In this document: piece after piece, positions 27,386-39,344 of the stretch | Layout of the letters: every line of letters begins with the position of its first letter | Position numbering within the stretch: the stretch's first letter is position 1 | DNA from: Hyaloscypha bicolor E | Lineage: Eukaryota; Ascomycota; Leotiomycetes; Helotiales; Hyaloscyphaceae | NCBI RefSeq assembly: GCF_002865645.1 | Contig: NW_020194664.1 | Coordinates: 1 to 64,000 of the forward strand | Direction: 5' to 3' | DNA length: 64,000 bases | Translations under genes and position numbers: made by a program | Notes under the pieces: model-generated | The model's database searches: none | What the model was told of the DNA's origin: nothing | What the model saw: only the letters and a program-made list of their open reading frames with translations

Positions 27386-27660
27386 TTAATACCAAGAGCT
27401 AGTATCTGACTGCCTTATAACCTTCCTCTTCTCCTCCTCACCCCTCCTTACCCCTCCTCCGAACCCCTCTTCCGAACCCCTCTTCCGAACCCCTCTTCCG
27501 AACCCCTCCTCCTTTAATACTTCTTCTATTAATACCAAGAGCTGGCATCTGACTGCCTTATAACCTTCCTCTCCTCCTCCGAACCCCTCCAAACCCCTCC
27601 TCCGAACCCCTCCTCCTTTAATACTTCTACTAATAACACCAAAAGCTGGCACCTGACTAC
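27386..27660. repeat. CCTCCTCCGAAC minisatellite with duplicated block
   Basis: Repeated (T)CCGAACCCCTC(T/C)T units occur at 27450-27510 and 27575-27615. They lie between two copies of a longer block that contains ACCAAGAGCT...ATCTGACTGCCTTATAACC (near 27392 and 27532), with a third partial copy near 27638. Strong strand asymmetry (C/T). Any frame across it is an artefact of the repeat. Confidence 0.75.
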
Positions 27661-30470
27661 TACTTCCGGGTCACTTTTATCTAGAACTCCCATACCATAA
27701 GTCTTTAACCCACTTGCTCCTTAGAAAGCTAAATTTTAGATCCCTCCTCCCCTTCTCTAATATCTCCTTCTCTTCTTTTCCAATACCTCTTACGCCTTCG
27801 GGCCCTTTGGGAGTACCCTCTCTCGAACTTCTAAAAAAGAGGCTAACTCCTATTTAGATCCCTCCGAACTTCAATACCTCCTCCCCTCCTTTAATACTCA
27901 CAAAAGCTTTCGGGCCGCTACTAAGTACCCCTATTCTTTATCTTGAAATATATACTAACTTATTCTTATAGGAAATAGCCCTTCTCCCTCCGATCTCGAC
28001 TTCTTTAATATATACTCCTTGCCTTCGGGCTATTTAGATGTCTCCCCGTTCGCTTTTACGGAATATATACTAACTTACTTTTTAGTTCCCCTCGCCTTAC
28101 CTCTCCTTTAATATTACCGTATATATGCCTAGTTAGTACTAGTTCTTATAGCCCATAATTAGGCTTTCTATTTATTAAATACCCGGGTATTTTATTTTAC
28201 TTTTGCTTTACGTATTTTATTTTGCGTACTTTACTTTCCTTTTATTATGAGTTAGGACTCAAATAGTATTTACCTTGAGCGCTTGCACTCTCGGGCATAT
28301 AAGACTCCTATAGATCTTTCGGGATTATAAACCAGCCTACTTTAGTTCGGGGAAGCTTCCTCGAGAGTATTTCAGGAGTTATAGTATTTATTGCAACCCT
28401 TCCCAAAAATTAATATAGCATGGGTATTTCTGGTCTATTCTCTCTCTATAAAGCAAACCGCTGCCCTAAGTCTATATAAAAGTCCTAATTATCCCTCGAG
28501 TTAAAGTATAGACACTCCTTATTCCTATTAAATTAGGTATAAAGGATAGCAGGCGCCTTCGGGCTAGACTATAGTACTAGTTAAGTACTAAGACTCCCTA
28601 TACCTATCTCGCAAACTTGTAGTTCAAGACATATTATATTTAATAGGGCTTCTATATCTAATTACTTTATACTATAGTAAAATGTCTTAGTATTATAGTT
28701 AGGGGAATTCTGCTTTATAATCTTATCTACTACTTATAGATTTTCTAGCTAATAAGTCTTGGCTAATAGCTAAGAAACTTATTAGCTATTCTATCTAAAG
28801 CCTCTAGAAGCGGGAAGTTGCCTTAATAAAGACTTAGTATTAAAAATAGGTTTAACTAATTAATCCAAATAAGGAGTTTATAGCAGGAGTCTCTATATAT
28901 AGGTAATTTCATATAATGAATTTAAGTCCCTATTCCTGGTTATATAAGTGAGCCGTATAAGAAACTCTTTCTGGCCTATTAGAATAATCCCTATCCCTGA
29001 TTATACGAGTCATAACATATAATAAACTCAAACTTTTCTTGGGTTATTTTTGGAAGAATTAGTAAGCTTTTCTAGATAGACTTATTAAGGCCTTGGTTTT
29101 TAAAGATATTAGTCTAGCCTTCTCACTTCCCCCTTAAATAATAGTTCGGCTCTCAGGAATTATATGCAAATATTAGAACAAATAAGAAAATATACTATAT
29201 ATGCTTTCTAGATAAATTAGGATAGAACCTATAGAATTCCCGTAATATTTTTATTAAATCTATGGCACTGGCTAGCAAAGACTTTAATAACCTTAATAAG
29301 ACTTGAATTATAAGCCCGGCCCTCAGATTTCCCGCTTAACTTAAAGATTAAGTAGTCTATAATAAATTACCTATTATGGAACGTATTATACTCTTTTCCC
29401 AAAAAGTACCGGGTGCCAGTAATAGTCCGGAAGCCCCAAAGCCCTTAAGACTCTTTATAAGTTTCGGGCTTTGGGGCTTTTCTATAGCCAGCCAATTATA
29501 TAAAGTCACGTAATCACGCGGGTCCGGCATTAATATAAAGCAATTAGTAACTTTATATATAGATATAGTATGGTTTTTAGTATAGCTAGTCTAATATATT
29601 ATATATCCATATATAAATACCTATAATTTCATTATTATAATATAATATATCCTTAATATATCCTTAATATAAAAATCCCTTTATAACCCTAGACTTTTAG
29701 GAGCCTCCTCTATACTAAAGATAAAGTATATAATACTATTTAGGTATTAAACTCAAAAGGCAAAGAATTATAAAGGCCCTAATAATCGCAAGACTTTATA
29801 AACTTAGGTAGATTTAAGTATTATAAAAGCATTGAATTTAGTAGCCTGACTTTTAAATTACATAAGAACTAATCAAAGAGTATTACTTTAAAGCATTAAT
29901 TATAAATTCCAAGTATATATATATCCGTAAGGAAATAAGACCCAAAATAATACTAAGCTAATTATAAGACATAGGAAAAAGCACATTAGATATTAGGCCC
30001 ATTTTTTCTCAACTACCTTGACCTCGGCGGATATTTATGTGTAATTTATTAGACCTTATATAATAGGTTCGCTCAGGAGAAGTAAAATTAATTAGCCTGG
30101 GAAGTTTAATAATAATAGTTGAACTTCCGTCCGGGGTAATAGGCAGAGTACTAGTAATAGCCCGGGTGCCTTGGGTTTCACCCGCAAAGCTAAAGACATT
30201 ATACCTATTAATTCTCTATATCTAATAAGGAAGAGAAATAGCATATTCATACCTCTAATATACCCGTTACTGCGGAGTAATACTTATATAGTCCATAAGA
30301 TTAACCATAGTCCCCTCTACTAGAGGAGAGAATAGTAAAATTAAAGGAGGATCTAATAGCCTACTACTATTATTATTATTATTACTATTAGGATTAGCTT
30401 TAGTAGCACTTTTAGTAGCACTTTCCGCATTATCTTACGGCTCCCAGAGGTCGGTAAGTAAAGAAGAATC
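27661..30470. other. RIP-eroded interior, no supportable gene
   Basis: AT-rich with islands of higher GC. No frame remains open and no domain is recognisable. One notable structure is the 14-bp hairpin at 29431-29479, listed separately. Confidence 0.5.
29431..29479. repeat. 14-bp perfect GC-rich hairpin
   Basis: The arm AAGCCCCAAAGCCC (29431-29444) pairs with GGGCTTTGGGGCTT (29466-29479) across a 21-nt loop. It is GC-rich inside AT-rich DNA, so it is unlikely to be chance AT foldback. It could be a transposon end or a small foldback element. Confidence 0.75.
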
Positions 30471-30479
30471 CTAGTATAT

Positions 30480-30960
30480 ATAAGTTAATTAAACCTAAAA
30501 ACAAAAAAGAGTCTATAGAAGAAATAAAGAGTAGGAGCCAGAATTAAAGGAGAGAATTATATATATGTCTTTATTTGCCTACCGGTTTATTAGATCCCTC
30601 CTTACTCTCAAAGTCTCACGCCTACGCTAGCGGGTAATACTCTCCTGGGCTCTCTAGGCCTTCTTAGTCTATTATTTAATCTCCTCAAGTTACTACGCCT
30701 TCTAAGTATTTTCCAGCTCTTTACAAGTAACTTTAAGACAGAGATCTTCATATAGAGTCTCCTTCTGAGTATTTTCCAGCTCTTTACAAGCAATTTCAAA
30801 ATAGATATCTTCATATAAAGTCTTATTCTGGTATAAAATAAGGAAAATCATCCAGATACCCTTAGGGCCCAGATATATACCATAGCAAGAAAGGTTAAAG
30901 ATAGTTTAAATAAAACCTAGCAAGACCATAAGTTCCTGGGCTCTTTTACTATTAGGACTA
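30480..30960 (-). pseudogene. Coding relic with duplicated KELENTQK motif, unknown protein
   Basis: The minus strand reads through C-Y-G-I-Y-L-G-P-K-G-I-W and then two copies of a roughly 20-residue block (L-Y-E-D...C-K-E-L-E-N-T-Q-K), followed by a basic, Gln-rich, probably coiled-coil stretch in which the interrupting stops are all TAG or TAA that could derive from CAG/CAA. I do not recognise the family. Start and end are undefined. Confidence 0.4.
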
Positions 30961-33559
30961 GTATAGAATACTAGTTCATTCGCATTATTAATAAATTAAT
31001 AATAGCAGATAGGTCCGCTAATATAAAGAGAGAAATAAGGAAATAACTACTAAGAAACTATATCGGAAAGAATAAAAAAGACTCAATTATTTATTTCAAA
31101 TCAAAAGCCACCTATTAAAAAACATCTATTAGAATTTGTATAGAGAATCTAGTAAAAGAAATAGGAGAAAACTTACCACCGACTTCTTTAGAAAGTTAGA
31201 TAGTTCTTTGCTTAGCTCTCTAATTCTTTATATTATTAAATACCTACTTGCGGAGAACTAGCTATAAAACTACGGTCTATAATTCCATAAGACTAGATCC
31301 GGCCACATTTTGATTCATGAGACCTTAAAGGGCTTCAGGTAGCCTATTACTAGTATAAGGAGCTATGGCCTGGGCAGTGGCCTAAGTAACTCTCGCATTT
31401 GCAGCCCGTTAAGCTTATATAGTAGTATAAGTACTACTAGAAAAGTAGTTAGGTCAAGTAATATGGCTCGTAGTAAAAGGAAATACGAAAGGAAGTAGTT
31501 ATGGGGCCATTAGAGCAAGAGGAGCCTAGGATAGAGCAGAACTAGTACCTGGCGGCTATATAGTAATAGTAACTAGAGGAACAGGTATAGTAGATATTCC
31601 TAGAAGAAAAGATATGGGATAAGAATACTAAGAAAAGCTAGGGATCTGAAATATCCCAGGTATAAAGAGAGGGGCAGATATAAACGGAATTCCAGAGCTA
31701 TAAGATTCAAGTCCACTAGTATTACTATTCTGGGCAAGTAAAGCAGTGGCCTCTATATTATATTCATTATTAGTAAATCGACAGAACTCGTAATATTAGA
31801 TATTATTATACTAGCGTTCGGCCGCGGGATATATAATATTAGGGCAGGTTTTGAGAAACGGTAGTACTATTTTAAGAAATAAGAATTTAAGGATATAGAA
31901 TATTCATATAATAGATAAACTTAATAATTCTATTAGTACTACTTTCAAAAGTAAGAAAGAGGTTTCGAAAATAATATATTTAATAATAAATAATATCTAT
32001 CTTAACATACCTAGTTACTTCATAACCGGCTTGTTTAACTATCCTATATTATTAGGAGCATTACTAATAAAGGGCCATTCCTGGGTAAAGTCCTAGATTA
32101 TTAGGAACTATACGGGTATTCTTCCGGCCTATATATTATTCACATACTCTATATTTATTAGGATAACTTACTTAAGAATCCCATTCCGCACAATAGCGGT
32201 ATTATATCTACTAGTCGGCTTCTCGAACTCTCCTAATATTGGCAGCTGCCCTAAGGCTATATATGCCCGGACTATATATCGGAGCTAGTAATAAGCTTAA
32301 ATATACAGTCGGTCACCATTTCTATTAGTATCTCCTATATAAATATCGGCCATATTTATACCATAAGATATAAGCTTCTAATAGTACTACTCTAGCATTT
32401 CTCTCGGCAGAAACTCGTTAATATCTATATTAGTATATGAGTAAACTATTCATATAGAGCTATACAAGGTTATATTACTTACCCTAAACTAAGTAATTAT
32501 TAAGGATTATATTACAAAGCTCTATATCTATAGGGTAACCCTAGCGCTATGCCCCGCCTGGGGGCCTCATATATAGTCTAAATAGCTTACCGGCTACCAT
32601 ATTAGGCCTAGATCTGTCTTTTCTAATCTTATAGATATTTCACAAGTCCGTAAACCTATATATTTTATTTTGGATCCGCTATATATAAAGTACTAGTAAA
32701 GTAATCCGGTCCTATAGGTATTAGTAATTATAACCCCCGGTATAGGCCAGTTCCTGAAAGTAGTTCTATATATACCAATTAGAATTAGTTATATAATCCG
32801 GTACTATAATACTAGACCTAATAGCCTTAATAAAAAGCGGTATAATTATTAGTATCTAATACTCCCTCCTAATAATAGAAAGAATGAGGGGCAGATATAG
32901 GGAAACGGAATTACTTATATACTACCGGTATAGCTAGTTCTTCTAAAGCTCCTGCTACCAGGATTCAACCCGCTAATTCTCGATGCTTTTCCCAGAAATA
33001 AAGCAGTTCTCTATATATATAACTAACGGATCGGCTATCTGCGAGAATGCGAAGTATACTTCGGTAATAAGAAGGAGTTCAGAGCCTCAATTAGCCCTAA
33101 AGAAGTAAGGGTAGTAGCTTATTTGAGTACAAATCTAAAGATACTACTATATAACCGAATAGGTAGTCTAATTAGAGATTCCGATATATACCCAGATAAT
33201 ATTATATAAATAAGTATTAATACAAGCATATATCTCGATCCCAAATAGTAATAGCTTATTATATCTATTAATTAACTAAATCCAGTCCGGCCCAGGTATA
33301 ATATATTCTCCCTTCTTAGACTATATCCGTCATATTCGTAGTATAATTACCTCGGGATCCAGGAGTCATAATATCGCATATAAGCTCTCCCTATAAATAA
33401 TAAAATACGTTAGTAAACAAGGCCCTAACCTTCCAAGCTAGGGCAAAATAGTAAAGTATAGAAAGACTAACCGGGTTACTAGTAAACCTTATTAACGGAA
33501 GTATACGTATAAATACCGCCGTCCATAACCTATAACCCGCCTATTATTTAGCTCACTCT

Positions 33560-33890
33560 ATAGTATTATAAACAGTTACTCGTCCGCCGCTTGCCTATCT
33601 ATTATAGTCATACGGCAAATAAGACTAAGCTTCTTGCATATACGGACAACTCTAGTAATTAAAGCTATATAACCGTAATCCTCAAGATCCTCAAGCATTT
33701 CCTTATCTATATCTCCCAGATAATACAGGATTATAATCTACACACGAAGGAAAGGCATATCTACTATTTGAGTACGTATTTAGACGTTCTATTCTTATAG
33801 TTACCGTCGGACCATATACGGATCGACTAAGATTCTATATAAATCTTTTAATCTATTCGTAATTTCTTCTTAATTAATGTTCGTACGAGC
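33560..33890 (-). pseudogene. Coding relic, unknown protein
   Basis: A minus-strand frame of about 100 codons reads D-L-Y-R-I-L-V-D-P-Y-M-V-R-R...Y-Y-L-G-D-I-D-K-E-M-L-E-D-L-E-D-Y-G and ends D-R-Q-A-A-D-E-stop, with four or five RIP-type stops near its beginning. It looks like decayed protein-coding DNA of the same minus-strand cargo as 30480-30960, but I recognise no family. Confidence 0.4.
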
Positions 33891-34439
33891 CTATTTAGTA
33901 ATAGCTTCGCAATATGGTAATAGATTTATTAAAAGTCGTGGCATTATTTTAATAAAATCCACCAAGTTATTTTAATAGGGATTAAGTTCAGGATACACTT
34001 CACTATCGCGACGTACTTTCTAGTAACGTAAGCGCTAAAAAACTCGAGTAACGTTACCCCCACGTGATTTTATTAATTAATTACCAAAAAAAAGTAATTA
34101 GCCGGCTTCTCAGTTATTTTAATAGTTTAATTTTCTTATTTCTAATCTCGGGAATATTAAGGAAGTTATTAGACCCTATTAATAGCGTTATCCTAGAAGG
34201 GCTTATAGCCTGTGGTCACCTGACCACAGTAATTTGCAATAAATACTCAATTTTACATTATACTACCCGGCCCAATTTTGGTACGATTTCACGCGGTAGT
34301 ATGGGCTCTCACTTCGTTAATTAGACAAGCAAGTAGCCTTACTATTATTGCGTTATCCAAGCCGAAAGTCACGTGTGGGTGCTATACCCCTAATTAGGAA
34401 TTCTGCCTTGGGGAGGAGGGGGGTGTGCGGGGCGCCAGT

Positions 34440-34510
34440 GCGAAAATCAGAAAATCAGAAAATCACTTTTCGCTTCTCGGATTTGTCCGCTAGCTAGCTG
34501 TGGGCCTCAG
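34440..34510 (-). repeat. Right terminal inverted repeat
   Basis: Reverse complement of the left arm, ending GGCCTCAG and followed by TA (34511-34512). It has a tandem duplication of the AAAATCAG unit. Its inner side is G-rich, mirroring the C-run inside the left arm. Confidence 0.8.
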
Positions 34511-34538
34511 TAGCAGAGCGACGACGACCGCCAGAAAA

Positions 34539-36417
34539 ATGACTCTCCTATCAAATTTCCGACGCCTAATACTTCAGCCAAAGGAGACAGGGCGAATGAT
34601 GGCCACACCAACGCGAAATATACCTCTTCCGACAGGAGATATGTCTTTTACTTCTTCTCCGCACGAGGCAAATCACCAACGCCATTACCTACCCGCCATA
34701 GAGCATGCAAGGCTGGAGGCGGCCTTAAAGGGTAGACCTTTGCCCAATGTCCTCCCGCACAGCATTGAAGCCGGCAAAGATCCATACTACATCGGAAACG
34801 CATATAGGCGACTGCAGTACAACCCATGGCACTTAGATACGCATGTTTTTTTCCCCTTCCTGCAGCAGCAGCAGTGTTAAGCCAGCCAGCTAATAGCCCC
34901 CAGCTCTGAACGGCCTTACCTAGACTATATCAGAAAAGTGATGCGCGGCTGGCCACATCTTGAGTATCTTGCAGACTGGATGCAAATCACTACGTCGCCT
35001 CCAAAGTGGAAGCATCTGCCAAAGACCAGCCGCGACATGCGAGCGCAGAAGACATGTGTGGCCATTATTGATTTCTCTGTGGAAGCCAACGAAAAGCCAA
35101 AAACCACCTTTATCGGAACCATCGGGGAGCTCAGAGAGCTTTTCGATGATCCTCAGTTCAGCCATGCACCTGATCATCCCCGGCTTTACATTATGGAGGA
35201 TCTCTCTCGGGACATGGTTGAAGAGTTTGGTTCTAGGTATGACGTTGATCCTTTGTTGTGGCGCGGTCATATCAGCGATTATATGTGGTACAAGACTAAA
35301 GATCCTTGGGTCGAACTTGACGAGCTACCGCACCTAGTCAGAGAGAAGACCTTCTACAACTTCCGTTACATACATCCCCGCTACTTCGAGGACAAGGAGT
35401 CTCACAGCAGGGCGACAATTGAGGCCGGCAAGATGAACGTCCTCAGGAGCCTAGATAGTGACCAATACTCGGAGAGACTGCCTGACAGCGAGGAACGAGT
35501 CTTCCTGTGTCGAAGCAAGGCTTCTCTATGGATTCAGCCGCGGCGTAATGGCAAGAATAACACTTTTGGTATGTAGGTCAATCGTCAAAGTACATAAGCA
35601 TTCCACTAATCGAGATTAAGGCATTCTAGTTGTCGACCCGACCTTTCAGGAAGGCTACCCGTTGTGGTCTGGGTATCGTAACTTTGAGGAAACGCCAGAG
35701 CTCCAGGCTATAAACTTGACGGGACCGCCTAGAACATCACTCTTTCAAGACGTCGTCTATTGGGCCTCGAAGATGGGGGCAAGTGACTTGGATGCCCTCG
35801 CAGCAAATCCCCGAAATTTGGCGTTGTCCATCCTGACTATAATCGCCTCAGAGTGGCTGACCGTTCTGCAATACTTGCGCACACGTCTCACCCAGCTCGA
35901 ATGGATGTTAGAGATTCCAGACTTCCGCGCGCCCTACCGACTTGACGAAGTCCTTGGTCGGCTACATCCCTGGCACCGATATCTCCCATTCTACCGGCGA
36001 TGGGTGCGCGATGTCCTCCGGAGTATCTTGCACAAAGACGACCTCGATATGCAATCCCAGCATAACCAGGCCCTCTTTAAGCTGCGGGAGGACTTCCTAG
36101 TCATCCAAGAGGAATTTGAGATCGCGCAGGCGCAGCTGGACAACATGACGAACCTTGTCACAGCAATCATCTCGCTCGAGGAGAACAAGCGCATGGCGAA
36201 CCAGAACAGCAACGTGACGCGGTTGACCTACCTTGCGGTTGTATTTGTGCCCATGTCGTTTGTCACGGGCCTCTTCAGCATGACTACCGACGTTTCGGCC
36301 CTAACACAGACATTCTGGATATTTTTCATAGTAGCTATCCCACTATCATTTGGGGCTCTCGCTGCTGCTCAGTGGATCTACCTTAGGGAATGGGTGAAGA
36401 GGCAATGGCGAAAGTGA
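34539..36417 (+). pseudogene. CorA-like Mg2+/divalent cation transporter-like protein, one nonsense codon
   Basis: Exons 34539-35568 and 35630-36417, with a 61-bp intron (GTATGT donor, CTAAT branch, TAG acceptor). Read through, the product is about 605 residues. The C-terminus has the CorA-family layout: a long amphipathic helix, then two membrane helices at about 542-562 and 570-592. The pore-loop motif (GMN in bacterial CorA) is replaced by G-L-F-S-M, as in fungal CorA-like proteins. Codon 114 is TAA (34878-34880) in otherwise continuous frame; CAA-to-TAA in a CpA context fits RIP. It may be a pseudogene, or a shorter protein may start at Met 34938. It lies 28 bp from the right TIR and is convergent with the HET gene. 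Transport by these divergent fungal proteins is unproven. Confidence 0.8.
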
Positions 36418-36810
36418 CTGCGCAGGAAATGGAGTTTGGATAGCCTATAGAATAGCAAAAGCAGTGAGGCTCTCCCGCATAAGATTAGTTTTAGGGGTTG
36501 TAGCGATCTTGCTCGTTATTGCGGATAGAGTTGATATTGGCGCACCCAACTTGGACAACGAATTTACGAGAACATCTGACTTAGTATCATATTGTCATTG
36601 CCCCAATAGATGTGGGTTTAAATAGCAGTGATGTCCAGATACGTGACTAATCTCCTGCAACATCTACAATGGGGAGATCAAGGTCCACACGAGTGGGCAC
36701 GGCTTCGCTTTCTACAGACGTTTGACAGAGAGAGTTGTATGGGGACTGGAGACTACATTAACGACACTCCTCAAGAGGCGAGAAGGTTCGCAATCGATCG
36801 ACCTTATTGA
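36418..36810. other. Convergent intergenic spacer
   Basis: About 390 bp between the stop codons of the CorA-like and HET genes. The short frames here are chance. It must hold both 3' UTRs and polyadenylation signals, but I see no clear distinguishing motif. Confidence 0.5.
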
Positions 36811-39110
36811 CTATTTAATCGTGACCATTGTCATCGGTAAGTCATTCCAAAAGTCAAGCTCTCTAAGTCCTAGGACAATTCCAGCTCTAGTATAGAACTC
36901 CCCTTCTTCCGTGTTGACCTTTCGTAGCAGAAGCGCAGCATACGTCGATAGGAGGAACACCGTAAACTTTTCCTTTGATTGCCCTATGGCCACCTCATCG
37001 TCTTCAATCCAACTGTCGTTATCTTCATCCAGAGAGCCACTATCGCCCTCCGGCAGGTCGATCGGACTAAAATGCTGGTGGTCGATTTGGTAATCTAGAT
37101 TTACTGATACTGAGGGCCTGGTAGAAATCAGGGGTATTTTAACCCAAAAGTGCTGGGTCTCTCCGTGAGACTCATCACTCCTCATCAAGATTAGCGTGGC
37201 CTCTTGCTTAAGACCGCTGAGGATGAGGAACCCGCTTTCGCATTCCCCGAACTCGTCGTCTCCCTTCCACTTAATGTGGCAGTCAATAAGATCAAACAGC
37301 GGCTCGTCTTCTTCCGAAGAACGTAACAAGTAGTAAGAGGGGTGCGTAACTGACGCCCACGACCAGCTCGGAGCAACAAAGTTGCCACTCGCCAATGCCT
37401 CCCATGACTCGCGCGTGTGTTTTTCGCCGCTGGCATGCCACGTCAGGTCCTGCGCTAGGGTTTCTTTCCACAGTCCCGCAAAGTAACTCCCACACTCCGA
37501 CGGCTGGTACTGGCGCGCGATACCCCCAATGGCCCGCAACCTATCCCTGGGGAATTTTAGGTCTAGTCGACCATAGTCCGATACCCGGTCGCGAAACGAC
37601 TTCCATTTAAAGCGGAGGTCGCCTTGTGGGACTTTAACATCTCGTGGGGCCGTGCTTGTACACAAATATGCCGTCTTCATCCACTTTCCCCCGGCTAGTT
37701 TGTTCCGTTGGCCTTGCTTGACCGTTGCTACGGGGGGGCCCGGTTGATCAAGGAAGCCGCACTGACACGCGAAATCGGCCTCGCACTCCCAGACCAGGTC
37801 GTTGTCGCAGAAGTGAATGATACGAGGGGATAGTATTCTCTCTTGATATATCCATGCCCGTGTGAGAAGGCGTGGTTCTTCGAATTCTTTGGTCATAGAA
37901 AAGGGTTTGTGGTCGAATCGTTTTCTTATAAAAACGGGAACGGTCTCTCTGGCTATGACCACTTCTGGTGTTCTTTGGTCTGCGGTGGGTTGAAATAAGG
38001 TAAGCTGGTGGCTATTCGTGAACGGTTCAGGCTTCAGAACCCCCGAGTCGTTATCTATTGCACTGGTAGCCGCGATGGTGATGTACGAATTCTTATAAAT
38101 TTCCGCCATATTGGAAGCCTCGGCGCGCCAGATTTCCCTATCGTCTTGGATGAGACACAACGAGTCGATCCATAGGTAGCGGATGCCCAACAGCCTCGTG
38201 ATTTGGATCGCGTCCTTGTATGTAGCGGAAATATTCTCCCACGGGATCTTTTGCAGGAAATCCTTCCGGTTAGTTGTTGTCGTGCAGATAGGATCCGTGT
38301 TTCCCCAGCAGTGACTGAGCGTTGCCCATTCCCCCTTTTTATTTTTCTTTGGCTCATAGAGGCGGACGCGCGTCTCGAGAGGCTCTTCTTCCGGATACCA
38401 GAGATCCAAAACTCTTTTAGGGAGGAGAAACTTGGTTTTGGTAGCGTTATAGCATGGATGCTCTTGCTCGTCGTCGCATATCTTCATCTGCTTTTTCACC
38501 CAAGCTATGCTTGCTGAAAGGTTCGACTTGGAAGCTCCGGTGACATGAGGTCTCGTTGGGATGCCGAACAAGGGTGCTGAGAAAGTCATCATTAGCACTA
38601 GCGCTCTTCTAAAATCCGGGCAGGACATAAAAACATTAAAGGCGAGTACCTACGATCAGCTCCCCTTCCTGACCTGTAAAATTCATATGTTACCCAGTGA
38701 TCTCCATCATCCTCTTTACGCAGACACTGGAGAAAGAGTTGGCCACCATTGTAAGGTTTCTCGAGGCGCAAGTTAATTGAATTGCCCGTCGCCCTAGCGT
38801 CGAGTGTTGCAAATAACGCCGCCTGCCATATCATGTCGCACGCCATACATTTCTCGGCCGATTTCTTCAGATCTATGAGCGAGATTTCCCAATTCCATAC
38901 TTTCTTGTCACCACTAGAAGGATGCGAGTGACAAAGCTGGCAGCCGCATATAGAACATGGACTTCCAGTAGCCTTGTGGCGGACATATCTGTCGATTTCG
39001 AGGTAGGTATCCTCCCCATAGTAGTGGTAAATTGTCTTCTTGAAGGAGTCGAGGGGAAGGTTGTCCGGCATCCATTTATCATCAGATTCCTCACCGTTTT
39101 GTGGGTCCAT
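36811..39110 (-). CDS. HET-domain protein (heterokaryon incompatibility), intact
   Basis: Two exons on the minus strand, 39110-38654 and 38576-36811. The 77-bp intron has a GTAGGT donor, a branch near TGCTAATG and a CTCAG acceptor, and restores frame as ...G-A-D-P-P-L-F-G-I-P. The product is 740 residues. The N-terminus is Cys-rich (C-S-I-C-G-C-Q-L-C, later C-M-A-C). The HET domain (PF06985) shows L-S-H-C-W-G at 239-244, I-R-Y-L-W-I-D-S-L-C at 284-293, I-Y-K-N-S-Y-I-T-I-A-A-T at 312-323 and R-A-W-I-Y-Q-E-R-I-L-S-P-R at 392-404. HET proteins trigger cell death on fusion of unlike hyphae in characterised cases; this one's partner is unknown. Convergent with the CorA-like gene. Confidence 0.93.
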
Positions 39111-39344
39111 AACTAGCTGCGGTTCTCTGTCCTTACGTCCTCCTACTCAAGTTATTGCGAGTACGAGGCGTCACGTTAGCGTATTTGGGTATGGATTCTT
39201 TGACGGTGCCTCTTTCCTAAAGAGAAGATCGAGAGATGAGAGATAAAGCAAGAGTAATAACTTGGGCGCAAGTTATATTAGGGTAAGAGGTCGCTGCCTA
39301 ATTCGCTTAGCGATTAATGCCTAACCTAACCTTAACTTGATTTG
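39111..39344. promoter_or_regulatory. Upstream region of the HET gene
   Basis: About 230 bp upstream of the HET start codon. It must carry the promoter, but I see no convincing TATA box. It is bounded by the 115-bp direct repeat. Confidence 0.35.

Larger units (their letters stand above)
25565..34510. mobile_element. Possible 8.9-kb TIR element with TA target duplication
   Basis: Inverted repeats at 25565-25630 and 34440-34510 face each other. Both begin CTGAGGCC at the outer edge and share a 40-base core that contains CGGACAAATCCGAGAAGC, and both are flanked by TA (25563-25564 and 34511-34512), as for Tc1/mariner-class insertions. The right arm carries one extra CTGATTTT unit. Inside are decayed minus-strand coding segments, including a DUF3716-like relic close to the left arm; no transposase is recognisable. 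The size is large for Tc1/mariner, so the two arms may instead be ends of separate small elements. The right arm lies 28 bp upstream of the CorA-like start codon at 34539. Confidence 0.5.

Noticed and set aside
27386..27652. 88-residue Gly/Arg/Glu-rich minus-strand frame
   Set aside because: It is a by-product of the CCTCCTCCGAAC minisatellite; every frame of such a repeat can stay open.
30608..30814. 68-residue basic minus-strand frame with repeated KLLVKSWKILRRR
   Set aside because: It is an alternative frame of a duplicated coding relic. The frame with K-E-L-E-N-T-Q-K and RIP-type stops is more protein-like.
36628..36810. 60-residue + strand frame between the CorA-like and HET genes
   Set aside because: No homology or domain; it lies in the convergent 3' regions.
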